Notes: generated by a model from the sequence alone, not told the origin. A stretch of DNA of 42,479 nucleotides from an uncultured Oscillospiraceae bacterium (GCA_947629245.1 CANRDC010000013.1:1-42479); one strand, 5' to 3'; counted from the stretch's first letter, positions 33,466-41,984 are shown. A program made the numbers and translations.

Positions 33466-34779
33466 GTGTCTAGAGTAAAAGGAACCAAAGAAGGCCGCCG
33501 TTCCCACTTCCCGGAACACGGGCCTATCGCAGAAAACGGCAGAGAGATACTCCTGTCGTTGAAGGATGTGGACATCACCTTCGGCAAGGGCGACAACGCC
33601 GTCCGCGCCGTGCAGGACGCGTCCTTCGACATCTACAAGGGCGAGACGTTTTCCCTGGTGGGAGAGTCCGGCTCCGGCAAGACCACCATCGGCCGGGCCG
33701 TGATCCGGGTCAACCCCCTGGCCGGGGGCGAGATCGACTATAAGGGCGTGCGCATCTCCGGCAAGATCCCCCGTTCCCTGGACCGGGAGGTCATCCGCAA
33801 TGTGCAGATGGTGTTCCAGGACCCCGCCGCGTCTTTGAACGAGCGCGCCACGGTGGACTACATCATCTCCGAGGGTCTTTACAACTTCGGCCTGTTCGAG
33901 AACGAGGCGGACCGTGTCCGCAAGGTGGAGAACATGATCCACGAGGTGGGTCTGCTGCCCGAGCATCTGACCCGGTATCCCCATGAGTTCTCCGGCGGCC
34001 AGCGCCAGCGCATCGGCATCGCACGGGCCATGGTCATGGAGCCGGAGCTGGTGGTGGCCGACGAGCCCATCTCCGCCCTGGACGTGTCCATCCGCGCCCA
34101 GGTGCTGAACCTGATGAAGAAGTTCCAGCGGGAAAACGACGTCACCTATCTCTTCATCGCCCACGACCTTTCCGTGGTCCGGTTCATTTCCGACCGTATC
34201 GGCGTCATCTACAAGGGCCGGATCGTGGAGGTGGCGGACGCGGAGGAGCTGTTCGACTTCCCCCTGCATCCCTACACCCACTCGCTGATCTCCGCCATCC
34301 CCATTCCCGATCCTCAGCTGGAGAAGAACAAGGTCCAGTTCGTTTATGACCCGTCCGTTCACGATTACAGCGAGGATAAGCCGGAGTTCGTGTGCATCGG
34401 TCACGACCACTGGATCTACGGCAACAAGAAGGAGATCGAGGAGTATAAGGCCATCCGTGAGTCCGGCGTGCCCATCAAGCCCATCACCATCGCTGACCCC
34501 GAAACGGCCCAGGAGCAGCAGGCTTCGGCCATCGACGCGGCGGAGGCCGCGGCGCAGGCCCAGTTCCTCCAGGCGCCGGTGCACGATACCGGCAGCATCT
34601 GGTATACGCTGCTCAGCTTCCTGCTGCCCATCCCAGGCTTCATCGCCGGGTGGCTGTTCAAGCGGCACAAGCACTTCCGCAATTACAAGGCGTGCAAGAA
34701 GGGCGCCGTCATCGGCATCGTCACCCTTGCCGTGTTCGCGGCGATCTTTGCCCTGCTGCTGTGGGCTGCGGTGGCCTGA
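33466..34779 (+). CDS. oppF: Opp importer ATPase OppF with C-terminal membrane hairpin
   Basis: Partner ABC ATPase, 437 residues. Walker A is GESGSGKTT, the Q-loop is [12 protein letters not shown], the signature is FSGGQRQR and Walker B is [12 protein letters not shown]. After the usual C-terminal region an Ala/Gln-rich linker (EEYKAI...[13 protein letters not shown]) leads to two hydrophobic helices at about 378-398 ([21 protein letters not shown]) and 413-437 ([20 protein letters not shown]), joined by a basic loop. Soluble OppF normally has none. The start is GTG 33466 with a G-rich ribosome site (GGGGGG at about 33453-33458). The next gene begins on the base after its stop. Confidence 0.92.
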   Translation: MSRVKGTKEGRRSHFPEHGPIAENGREILLSLKDVDITFGKGDNAVRAVQDASFDIYKGETFSLVGESGSGKTTIGRAVIRVNPLAGGEIDYKGVRISGKIPRSLDREVIRNVQMVFQDPAASLNERATVDYIISEGLYNFGLFENEADRVRKVENMIHEVGLLPEHLTRYPHEFSGGQRQRIGIARAMVMEPELVVADEPISALDVSIRAQVLNLMKKFQRENDVTYLFIAHDLSVVRFISDRIGVIYKGRIVEVADAEELFDFPLHPYTHSLISAIPIPDPQLEKNKVQFVYDPSVHDYSEDKPEFVCIGHDHWIYGNKKEIEEYKAIRESGVPIKPITIADPETAQEQQASAIDAAEAAAQAQFLQAPVHDTGSIWYTLLSFLLPIPGFIAGWLFKRHKHFRNYKACKKGAVIGIVTLAVFAAIFALLLWAAVA

Positions 34780-36027
34780 TTGGGACGCGGGGCGAGAAAG
34801 AAAAGCGAGCCATACGTGCCGCCGGTAAATAAGATCGAACTGTCTTCCGCCCATACTGGGCGGAAGATGGTCCTTATGATCGTTTTTCTGGCGATAGCGG
34901 TGGCCGCGTTCGTATATGGATTCATGCAGCTTCTGGATCCCGATGAGGCTGGGGGCTGGCAGGAGATCCAGGCGTCCTCCGGCGCGGAGCTCAACTGCGG
35001 CGGAGATTTTGTGCTGCTGTACGATCTGGGCGGCTCCGGCTCCAGCGTCTCGGCGGAGAAGAAAGGCCTGACCTCGGCCTATACCGGGGCGGCGGTGACG
35101 GCTTACCGGCTCTTCACCAATGACGGTGACTTTGAGGATGTGCACAACGTGCGGTACATCAACCGGCACCCCAACGAGGTGATCGACGTGGACCCGGCGC
35201 TGTATCACGCCCTGGAGCAGGTGCAGGCCGCCGGGGACCGGTCGTTGTATCTTGGGCCGGTTTACGAGATCTACAACGGCGTGTTTACCTGCGAGGACGA
35301 CGCTCAGACAGCGGACTTCGACCCGCTGCAAAACGGCTCGCTCCGGGCGTATTTCGCCGAGTGCGCCGCGTTCGGCGGCGACCCGGCCTCGGTGGATGTG
35401 GAGCTGCTGGGCGACGGAGAGATACGGCTCGCGGTATCGGAGGAATATCTCGCGTTTGCCCAGGAGGAGGAGATCGTAAGCTTCATCGACTTTGGCTGGA
35501 TGAAAAACGCCTTTATTGCCGACTATCTGGCGGATACGCTGGCGAACGCGGGCTATACCCGCGGCGCCCTGTCCAGCTGCGACGGCTTTGTGCGCAACCT
35601 GTGCCAGGGCGGGGAGACCTTCGCCTTCAATATCTTTGACCGGGGCGTCCGGGCGGGGGCCATGACGTATACCGGCCCCATGAGCATCGTGTATCTGAGA
35701 AGCTACCCCATGAACGAGCTGGATGCCGCGAACTACTATGAGATGTCCGACGGCGGGATCAGGTCGTACTATCTTGACCCGGCGGACGGCCTTTGCAAAA
35801 CCGCTCTGGACGACCTTATGGCCTACGCCTGTGACGGGAGCTGCGCTGGGACGGCGCTGGCGCTGGCCCCGCTGTATGTAGCGGATGGACTGGACGCCGA
35901 GGGGCTGTCCGCCCTGGCGGAGAGGGGCGTCTTTTCCGTGACCTGCGGGGACGGCGAGGTGCGATACAACGACCCGGACCTGACATTCGAGCCGGAGGAG
36001 GGCTACAGCGCAGTTTGCGATGAGTAG
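34780..36027 (+). CDS. Membrane-anchored ApbE-like protein, degenerate
   Basis: A 415-residue protein with a basic cytosolic start, one membrane helix at about 30-50 (MVLMIVFLAIAVAAFVYGFM) and a long external part. I do not recognise it with certainty. The external part follows the layout of ApbE (FAD:protein FMN transferase): a FTNDGDFEDVHNVRYINRHP...VDPALYHALEQV segment, an LGPVYEIYNG segment, then VSFIDFGWMKNAFIADYLADTLANAGYTRGALSSCDG in place of the ApbE IDLGGIAKGYAAD...NxGG block. Key glycines are lost, so it is probably not an active transferase. The start is TTG 34780, adjacent to the oppF stop. It ends the opp operon, so a role with the importer is inferred. Confidence 0.6.
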   Translation: MGRGARKKSEPYVPPVNKIELSSAHTGRKMVLMIVFLAIAVAAFVYGFMQLLDPDEAGGWQEIQASSGAELNCGGDFVLLYDLGGSGSSVSAEKKGLTSAYTGAAVTAYRLFTNDGDFEDVHNVRYINRHPNEVIDVDPALYHALEQVQAAGDRSLYLGPVYEIYNGVFTCEDDAQTADFDPLQNGSLRAYFAECAAFGGDPASVDVELLGDGEIRLAVSEEYLAFAQEEEIVSFIDFGWMKNAFIADYLADTLANAGYTRGALSSCDGFVRNLCQGGETFAFNIFDRGVRAGAMTYTGPMSIVYLRSYPMNELDAANYYEMSDGGIRSYYLDPADGLCKTALDDLMAYACDGSCAGTALALAPLYVADGLDAEGLSALAERGVFSVTCGDGEVRYNDPDLTFEPEEGYSAVCDE

Positions 36028-36031
36028 TGAG

Positions 36032-36062
36032 AAGAGCATACCGGCAGCCGGTATGCTCTTTT
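36032..36062 (+). terminator. Intrinsic terminator of the opp operon
   Basis: AAGAGCATACCGGC (36032-36045) is complementary to GCCGGTATGCTCTT (36047-36060), allowing a stem of at least 11 bp, and TTTT follows. It lies five bases after the stop of the ApbE-like gene. Confidence 0.88.
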
Positions 36063-36119
36063 GTTGTTTTGACAAATATTATAAAATATGACGTTTTATC
36101 TTTAAATTTTTATGACATA

Positions 36120-36148
36120 TTGACATTTGTTTAGCGCGGCTATATAAT
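36120..36148 (+). promoter_or_regulatory. Consensus promoter of the second ABC importer
   Basis: Perfect TTGACA (36120-36125) and perfect TATAAT (36143-36148) are spaced by 17 bases. The predicted start is near 36155, giving a leader of about 55 bases with AAGGAGG at 36195-36201. The stretch upstream (36070-36120) is AT-rich, with a short inverted repeat ATAAAA/TTTTAT (36081-36099) that could be a regulator site. Confidence 0.9.
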
Positions 36149-36208
36149 ACAGTCTATAAGCGGCGCAGCGTGTTGCGGCGCACAAAATGTACATAAGGAG
36201 GCACCCCT

Positions 36209-37312
36209 ATGAAAAAGTTATTTGCGCTTGTCCTGGTTTTGACGATGGTCTTTGCACTGACCATCCCGGCAATGGCTGAGGAGGAGACGGAGTTTGATCC
36301 GGAGCTGGTCGCCGCTGCTCAGGAAGAGGGAGAGCTTGTGGTCTACGGCTCCTGCGAGGAGCCCTACATGGCCGCCGCTGCGGAGAAGTTCCAGGAAATG
36401 TTCGGCATTAAGGTATCCGCCCAGCGTCTGTCCACCGGCGAGGTCCAGGCCAAGATCGAGGAGGAGAACGGCAATCCTTCCGCCGACGTTTGGTTCGGCG
36501 GTACTACCGACCCGTACAATGTCGTGGCTGCCGAGGGTCTGCTGGAAGCCTATGACGCCGCCAATGCCAGCCATCTGCTGGGCGACGCGTATAAGAACGC
36601 CGACGGCTACTGGTACGGCATCTACAAGGGCATCCTGGGCATCATGGTCAACAAGGACGAGTTGGAGCGCATGGAGCTGCCTGTCCCCGAGGACTGGGCG
36701 GACCTGACCGACCCCCAGTATGAGGGCCTGATCTGGATGTCCAACTACAACACCGCTGGCACCGCCAAGCTGGTCATCAACACCATGATCCAGAAGTACG
36801 GCCACGACGAGGGCATCCAGTATCTGGTAGACCTGGACAAGAATATCGAGGTCTATACCAAGTCCGGCTCCGGCCCGTCCAAGAACATCGGTACCGGTGA
36901 GTGCGTCATCGGCATTGGTTTCCTGCATGACGGCATTACCCAGATCATCGACAACGGCTATGAGAACGTGCAGCTCATCATCCCCTCCAGCGGCACTTCC
37001 TTTGAGATCGGCGCCACCGCTATCTTCAAGGGCGCTGCCCATCCCAACGCCGCCAAGCTGTGGATCGAGTATGCTCTGAGCCCCGAGTGCGTCAATCAGG
37101 CCAAGGATACCGGCTCCTACCAGTTCCTGGTCATCGACAACGCCGAGCAGCCCGAGCAGGCCGCTGAGTTTGGTCTGGACCCCGAGAACGTGATGGACTA
37201 TGACTTTGAGGATGCCACCGAAAACATCGGCGCCTATGTGGAGGAGGTCATGGAGGCCCTTGCCAACGCTGGCGCCGACACGGAGGACGCTGGCCGGTTC
37301 CAGACCGAGTGA
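36209..37312 (+). CDS. ABC importer substrate-binding protein, AfuA/FbpA-like class
   Basis: A 367-residue extracellular binding protein of the family-1 (AfuA/FbpA/IdiA-like) group. The signal peptide ends at IPAMA (residue 23) and has no Cys, so it is not a lipoprotein. Family features are GELVVYGSCEEPYMAAAAEKFQE, PSADVWFGGTTDPYNVVAAEGLLEAY, GYWYGIYKGILGIMVNKD, PEDWADLTDPQYEGLI and AHPNAAKLWIEYALSPE. The adjacent tyrosine pair that binds iron in FbpA is not seen, so the cargo is perhaps not ferric iron; sugar phosphates or phosphonates are known for relatives. The gene is separated from the permease by a strong terminator, which should give binding protein in excess. Confidence 0.88.
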   Translation: MKKLFALVLVLTMVFALTIPAMAEEETEFDPELVAAAQEEGELVVYGSCEEPYMAAAAEKFQEMFGIKVSAQRLSTGEVQAKIEEENGNPSADVWFGGTTDPYNVVAAEGLLEAYDAANASHLLGDAYKNADGYWYGIYKGILGIMVNKDELERMELPVPEDWADLTDPQYEGLIWMSNYNTAGTAKLVINTMIQKYGHDEGIQYLVDLDKNIEVYTKSGSGPSKNIGTGECVIGIGFLHDGITQIIDNGYENVQLIIPSSGTSFEIGATAIFKGAAHPNAAKLWIEYALSPECVNQAKDTGSYQFLVIDNAEQPEQAAEFGLDPENVMDYDFEDATENIGAYVEEVMEALANAGADTEDAGRFQTE

Positions 37313-37345
37313 GCTTTCTCAGAGGCAGAATGACGTAGACCGGCG

Positions 37346-37377
37346 ACGGGGGATGGCGTGCGCCATCCCCCGTTTTT
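37346..37377 (+). terminator. Strong terminator between binding-protein and permease genes
   Basis: ACGGGGGATGGC (37346-37357) pairs perfectly with GCCATCCCCCGT (37362-37373) around GTGC and runs into five Ts. No promoter is evident before the permease, so read-through probably sets subunit ratios. Confidence 0.9.
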
Positions 37378-37419
37378 CGTTCCATGGCGCATCCTTGAGA
37401 GGAGAGAGGAGGGATCCCT

Positions 37420-39132
37420 ATGGCAAGAAGCCAGAGCGCGGCGCTGGACCGGAAAAAGCTCATGGCCGACCCCGTGATGGTAGGCACCATCGTTGTCCTC
37501 ATCGCATTTTTGACATTGTTCATCCTGTACCCCCTGGCCATCCTGCTGGTGGACAGCGTTTACGGCGACGATGGCCTGACGATGGACATCTTCAAGCGTG
37601 TCATGGCCATGGCCAACTTCCGCAAGGCCATTACAAATACTCTGAAGGTGGGCTTTTTGGTGGGGGTGCTGTCGGCAGCGGTGGGCCTGCTGTTCGCCTA
37701 TGTGGAGGTCTATGTGAAGGTGGGCCGGGGCGTAGGCGGTCTGTTCAAGGTGGTGAGCATGCTGCCGGTGGTATCGCCGCCCTTCGTGCTGAGCCTTTCC
37801 ATGATCATGCTCTTCGGCAAGGCGGGGCTCATCACCCGGTTTTTGCTGCATATCTATGACAACAGCGTCTACGGTTTCTGGGGCATCGTCATCGTACAGA
37901 CCCTGACGTTTTTCCCGGTGTGCTATATGATGCTCAAGGGACTTCTCAAAAACATCGACCCCTCTCTGGAGGAGGCGGCCCGGGACATGGGCGCGGGACG
38001 GATGAAAGTGTTCACCAGCGTGACGCTGCCGCTGCTGTTACCGGGACTGGGCAATGCCTTTCTTGTGACGTTCATCGAGTCCATCGCGGACTTTGCCAAC
38101 CCCATGATCATTGGCGGCTCCTATGACACGCTGGCCACCACGATCTATCTGCAGATCACTGGCGCTTACGATAAACAGGGCGCGGCGGCGATGGCGGTAG
38201 TGCTGCTGACCATCACGCTTCTGATGTTCGCGGTGCAGAAGTACTACCTGGAGGCCAAGACCGCCGCCACTCTGACGGGCAAAGCTTCCCGTGGTCGGAT
38301 GCTCATCTCCGACAAGAGCGTCACCCGGCCGCTGACGGCGCTGTGCGGCCTGGCCGCGGCCTTTGTCATCATGATGTATCTGTGCGTGCCCATCGGCGCG
38401 CTGTTTCCCACCTGGGGATATAAGTTCACGCCGCTGACCTTCAAATGGTTCGGGCAGGTGTTCACCCGTTACAAGGGCTTCAAGGCGTTCACCGACTCTT
38501 TTGTGCTGAGTCTGATCTCCGCGCCTATCACGGCTCTTCTGAGCATGATCATCTCCTACCTGGTGGTCAAGCGCAAATTCAAGGCCAAGGGCTTCATCGA
38601 GGCTGTCTCCATGCTGGCTATGGCGGTGCCCGGCACGGTACTGGGCGTGGGATATATCCGGGGCTTCTCCGGCGGCATCTTCCACACGGGCCTGCTGCAG
38701 GGCATATATGGCAGCGCGGCGATATTGGTGATCGTGTTCGTGGTCCGTTCCCTGCCCACCGGCACCAGAAGCGGCATCTCCGCCCTGCGGCAGATCGACA
38801 AGTCCATCGAGGAATCGGCCTACGACATGGGCGCGGACAGCTTCAAGGTGTTCATGACCGTGACGCTGCCCCTCATCAAAGATTCCTTCCTCAGCGGCCT
38901 CGTGACCGCCTTCGTCCGGAGCATCACCGCCATCTCCGCCATCATCCTGCTGGTGACGCCGCAGTTTCTGCTCATCACCGTGCAGATCAACGAGTTCGCG
39001 GAGAAGGGATCCTATTCCATCGCCTGCGCCTTCGCCACCATCCTGATCCTCATCACCTACGGCGCGGTGCTTCTGATGAATCTGTTCATCCGCTTCTTCG
39101 GCACCAGCAGAAAGATAAAGGAGGAAATGTGA
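37420..39132 (+). CDS. ABC importer permease, fused double domain (FbpB/AfuB-like)
   Basis: A 570-residue polytopic protein with two BPD_transp_1 domains in one chain, as in FbpB-type permeases. The EAA loops are EEAARDMGAGRMKVFTSVTLP in the first half and EESAYDMGADSFKVFMTVTLP in the second. About 12 membrane helices are visible, starting with VGTIVVLIAFLTLFILYPLAILLV. AGGAGGG in the ribosome site region before ATG 37420 is strong. The ATPase gene follows after one base, so the two are coupled. It forms the importer with the genes on either side. Confidence 0.94.
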   Translation: MARSQSAALDRKKLMADPVMVGTIVVLIAFLTLFILYPLAILLVDSVYGDDGLTMDIFKRVMAMANFRKAITNTLKVGFLVGVLSAAVGLLFAYVEVYVKVGRGVGGLFKVVSMLPVVSPPFVLSLSMIMLFGKAGLITRFLLHIYDNSVYGFWGIVIVQTLTFFPVCYMMLKGLLKNIDPSLEEAARDMGAGRMKVFTSVTLPLLLPGLGNAFLVTFIESIADFANPMIIGGSYDTLATTIYLQITGAYDKQGAAAMAVVLLTITLLMFAVQKYYLEAKTAATLTGKASRGRMLISDKSVTRPLTALCGLAAAFVIMMYLCVPIGALFPTWGYKFTPLTFKWFGQVFTRYKGFKAFTDSFVLSLISAPITALLSMIISYLVVKRKFKAKGFIEAVSMLAMAVPGTVLGVGYIRGFSGGIFHTGLLQGIYGSAAILVIVFVVRSLPTGTRSGISALRQIDKSIEESAYDMGADSFKVFMTVTLPLIKDSFLSGLVTAFVRSITAISAIILLVTPQFLLITVQINEFAEKGSYSIACAFATILILITYGAVLLMNLFIRFFGTSRKIKEEM

Positions 39133-39133
39133 G

Positions 39134-40210
39134 ATGTCAAAGATCAAGAAAGGCGTCCGTCTGGACCATATTTCCAAGATATACCAGGACCCCAAGACCG
39201 GCAAGGATTTTTACGCGGTAAAGGACGTCTCCCTGGACATCGAACCGGGCTCCTTTGTCACGCTGCTGGGGCCGTCCGGGTGCGGCAAGACCACGACGCT
39301 GCGGATGATCGCCGGGTTCGAGAGCCCGGACGAGGGGGAGATCTATCTGGGCGACCAGCCCATCAACGCCCTGACCCCCAACAAGCGGGATACGGCCATG
39401 GTATTTCAGAGCTACGCTCTGTTGCCGCACTACAATGTGTTCGACAATGTGGCCTACGGCCTGAAGCTTCGCAAGGTCCCCAAAGAGGAGATCCGCCAGC
39501 GGGTCATGCACATCCTGGACTTGGTGGAGCTGACCGGCATGGAGGGACGCATGACGAATCAGCTCTCCGGCGGCCAGCAGCAGCGCGTGGCCTTGGCCCG
39601 GGCGCTGGTGATCGAACCAAGCGTGCTGCTGTTCGACGAGCCGCTCTCCAACCTGGACGCCAAGCTCCGTGTATCCATGCGCACGGAGATCCGCCGTATC
39701 CAACAGGAGGTAGGTATCACTGCCATCTACGTCACACACGACCAGAGCGAGGCTATGGCCCTCAGCGACAGCATCATCATCATGAATGGCGGCGTCATCG
39801 CCCAGATGGGCTCGCCGCAGGAGATATATTACCATCCCGACAGCGAGTTCGTAGCGGACTTCATCGGTGAGGCCAACTTTCTCCGCGGCACCATGACCGG
39901 TATGGAGGGGGGTCACGCCATCCTGGAGATCGAGGGGAACAGGACGCCTGTGCATCCCAAGGAGGGTATGCAGACCGGCCAGACCTATACGGCGGTGCTC
40001 CGGCCGGAGTCCGCTGCACTCGCGGAGACAGGCGGTCTGCCCTGCAAGGTGGTCCTTAGCTGCTTCATGGGCTCCTATCAGAACTACCATGTCATGGTGG
40101 GCAGTACCCTGGTAAAGCTGACGGATTATAATCCTAAGAACAAACGAGTTTATAAGGTAGGGGAGACCTGCTCGCTGGTGTTTGACCCGGCGTTTGTACA
40201 TATCCTGTAA
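39134..40210 (+). CDS. ABC importer ATPase (FbpC/PotA-like)
   Basis: A 358-residue ABC ATPase. Walker A is GPSGCGKTT, the Q-loop is MVFQSYALLPH, the signature is LSGGQQQR, Walker B is LLFDEPLSNLD and the H-loop is VTHDQSEAMALSD. A C-terminal TOBE-like regulatory domain covers about residues 245-358. This layout is shared by ATPases for iron, polyamines, phosphonates and sugar phosphates, so it does not name the substrate. GGAGG just upstream, overlapping the permease 3' end, is the ribosome site. A hairpin follows the stop. Confidence 0.95.
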   Translation: MSKIKKGVRLDHISKIYQDPKTGKDFYAVKDVSLDIEPGSFVTLLGPSGCGKTTTLRMIAGFESPDEGEIYLGDQPINALTPNKRDTAMVFQSYALLPHYNVFDNVAYGLKLRKVPKEEIRQRVMHILDLVELTGMEGRMTNQLSGGQQQRVALARALVIEPSVLLFDEPLSNLDAKLRVSMRTEIRRIQQEVGITAIYVTHDQSEAMALSDSIIIMNGGVIAQMGSPQEIYYHPDSEFVADFIGEANFLRGTMTGMEGGHAILEIEGNRTPVHPKEGMQTGQTYTAVLRPESAALAETGGLPCKVVLSCFMGSYQNYHVMVGSTLVKLTDYNPKNKRVYKVGETCSLVFDPAFVHIL

Positions 40211-40214
40211 GGAG

Positions 40215-40241
40215 AGAGCCGCCTTCTCGCAAGGCGGCTCT
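40215..40241 (+). other. Hairpin between ABC ATPase and the ROK-like gene
   Basis: AGAGCCGCCTT (40215-40225) pairs perfectly with AAGGCGGCTCT (40231-40241) around CTCGC. The bases after it (GTTATC) are not a T-run, so termination would be weak. The next ATG lies only 11 bases later and lacks its own clear ribosome site. Confidence 0.65.
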
Positions 40242-40251
40242 GTTATCGGTC

Positions 40252-41880
40252 ATGAGAGAATACGAGCAAATGGAGCGGTGGCTCAGAGCGGCGGAGAACA
40301 ACGAGCCGGTCTGGCTGGACGACATACGGCAGGCGTGTGATGTTATGCCGGAGGCGCGGCCCGTTGTAGCCCAGGTGACGGCTCCGGACGGGAATGTCCT
40401 TGATTTCAGGTATGACGTTCCGCCTTGGAGAACGCCAAAGGGGCGGGCTCTGACTGCGGAATACGTGCGGGCTTGCGTGTTCAATATCCTGTCGGTCCAC
40501 AGCGGAGAAAAACTGGTCATCTTCCGGGACGGTGCGGATAAAGAGCTGTGCGCGCTGTTGGATGAATTACCGCGGGCGTTTCAGGTGGATGAAGAGGTAA
40601 GAACGGGTTACGGCAAGGTGGTCAGCATCGCTGACCGTCTGTGCCGGAGTTTTGGGGCGGGACCGTTTTCTGTTTCGTTCCGGGACATTGGAGAGTATAC
40701 GCCCGCGCTGGCGGAAGAGATGCGGCCATACGGGTTGGAGCCTCGGCTGCGACGGGTGTCCGCCATGGCGGCATCCGGGCTTTGCTGCGGCGTGGATGCG
40801 GGCGGCACGGATATCAAATTGGCCTTGGCTCGGGACGGACGGCTGCTTGCGGTCCGGGTCATGGACTGGGACCCGGCCTCCGGCGTCGCGGCGGAGGACA
40901 CTTTGGGACCGCTTACGGCCTTTATCGGCGCCGCGTTGGCCGAGTGCGCTCCCGGCGAGAAACTGAATGGACTTGGCGTCAGCTATCCGGACGTGGTGAT
41001 CCGGGACCGGATCGTAGGCGGAGAGACGCCAAAAACACAGGGCATGCGCCAGCATGCGGCGGACTATGAGGCGGAATTTGCCAAGATCACCGCCCTGCGG
41101 GACCGTCTCGAGCCATTCTGCACCCCCGGAGCGCCTATTCGCATCATCAACGATGGTCATATGGCGGCTTTCACGGCGGTGATGGAGCTGGTCCACTGCG
41201 GCAGGGGCGGCGAATTGACCGGAGGCGTTGTGGCCAACGCCATGGGGACCGATCTGGGCACCGGGTGGCTGGAGCCGGACGGGCGCATACCGGACGCACC
41301 TATTGAACTGTATGACCTGCTGATGGATCTGGGCAGCTATCCAGGCCGTAAACTGCCGCCGGAGGACTTGCGGAGCTTGCGCAATGAAAATTCGGGCTTG
41401 CCGGGAATTCGGCGGTATGTGGGTCAGGCGGCCGTGTTCCGTTTGGTATGGCAGCGAAAGCCGGAACTGCTGGAGGGATTCACAGCGCGGGAGGGCGATG
41501 TGCTGCATATCCGGACGGACCCGGATATGCGCAAGCCCTGTTTGGCCAGTCTTATCGCCGCAGCTCGGGAGGGAGACCAGGCGGTCCTGGACGCGTTCCG
41601 GCAGATCGGACGCAATTTGGGACAGTTGTACCGGCAGATGCAGTGGCTGCTGCGGCCAAAGACGGATACCCGGTTTCTGTTCGGCCGGTTTGTCATGGAG
41701 CCAGCGTGCTTTGCCTGTATTCGCGCGGGCTGCGCCGAGACGGCCCCCTGGATACGTCTTGAGGCAGTCGACAGATCCATGGCCCATTCGCCGCTGATGC
41801 AAGAGCTGGCCGCCTGGCCCGGCGTCACAGTCGCCCAGTTTGGGCAGGCGGTGGGCGCGATCTATTTTTGCCGGTTTTGA
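40252..41880 (+). CDS. Actin-fold (ROK/BadF-like) ATPase or kinase, unassigned
   Basis: A 542-residue protein I cannot assign to a known enzyme. From about 180 it has an ASKHA (actin-like) nucleotide-binding fold: phosphate-1 motif CGVDAGGTDIKLAL, a central RIINDGHMAAF and phosphate-2 like ANAMGTDLGTGW, as in ROK sugar kinases. The N-terminal 180 residues (WLDDIRQACDVMPEARPVVAQVT..., LSVHSGEKLVIFRDG) have no recognised domain. The C-terminal part contains ARAGCAETAPWIRLEAVDRSMAHSPL. No clear ribosome site lies before ATG 40252; ATG 40270 is an alternative. It follows the AfuA-like importer and may act on its cargo, which would fit a sugar or phosphosugar, but this is inference. Confidence 0.75.
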   Translation: MREYEQMERWLRAAENNEPVWLDDIRQACDVMPEARPVVAQVTAPDGNVLDFRYDVPPWRTPKGRALTAEYVRACVFNILSVHSGEKLVIFRDGADKELCALLDELPRAFQVDEEVRTGYGKVVSIADRLCRSFGAGPFSVSFRDIGEYTPALAEEMRPYGLEPRLRRVSAMAASGLCCGVDAGGTDIKLALARDGRLLAVRVMDWDPASGVAAEDTLGPLTAFIGAALAECAPGEKLNGLGVSYPDVVIRDRIVGGETPKTQGMRQHAADYEAEFAKITALRDRLEPFCTPGAPIRIINDGHMAAFTAVMELVHCGRGGELTGGVVANAMGTDLGTGWLEPDGRIPDAPIELYDLLMDLGSYPGRKLPPEDLRSLRNENSGLPGIRRYVGQAAVFRLVWQRKPELLEGFTAREGDVLHIRTDPDMRKPCLASLIAAAREGDQAVLDAFRQIGRNLGQLYRQMQWLLRPKTDTRFLFGRFVMEPACFACIRAGCAETAPWIRLEAVDRSMAHSPLMQELAAWPGVTVAQFGQAVGAIYFCRF

Positions 41881-41984
41881 CGCGGGGCGTCGGGTGTGAA
41901 CCGGCGGCGCGTTCTGAAATTTTTAGAAATAAATCTCCCTGTTTGTGTAGAATAATATTTTATATCAAGCAAGGAGGTTTTTCT

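Noticed and set aside
33466-34779. OppF tail as a fused separate membrane gene
   Set aside because: No internal ribosome site or start is evident before the hairpin and the linker stays in frame, so a single protein is the simplest reading.
30951-36075. Two minus-strand open frames of 877-893 codons opposite oppC, oppD, oppF and the ApbE-like gene
   Set aside because: They mirror strong plus-strand genes with clear motifs and ribosome sites. Their length comes from codon bias, not selection.
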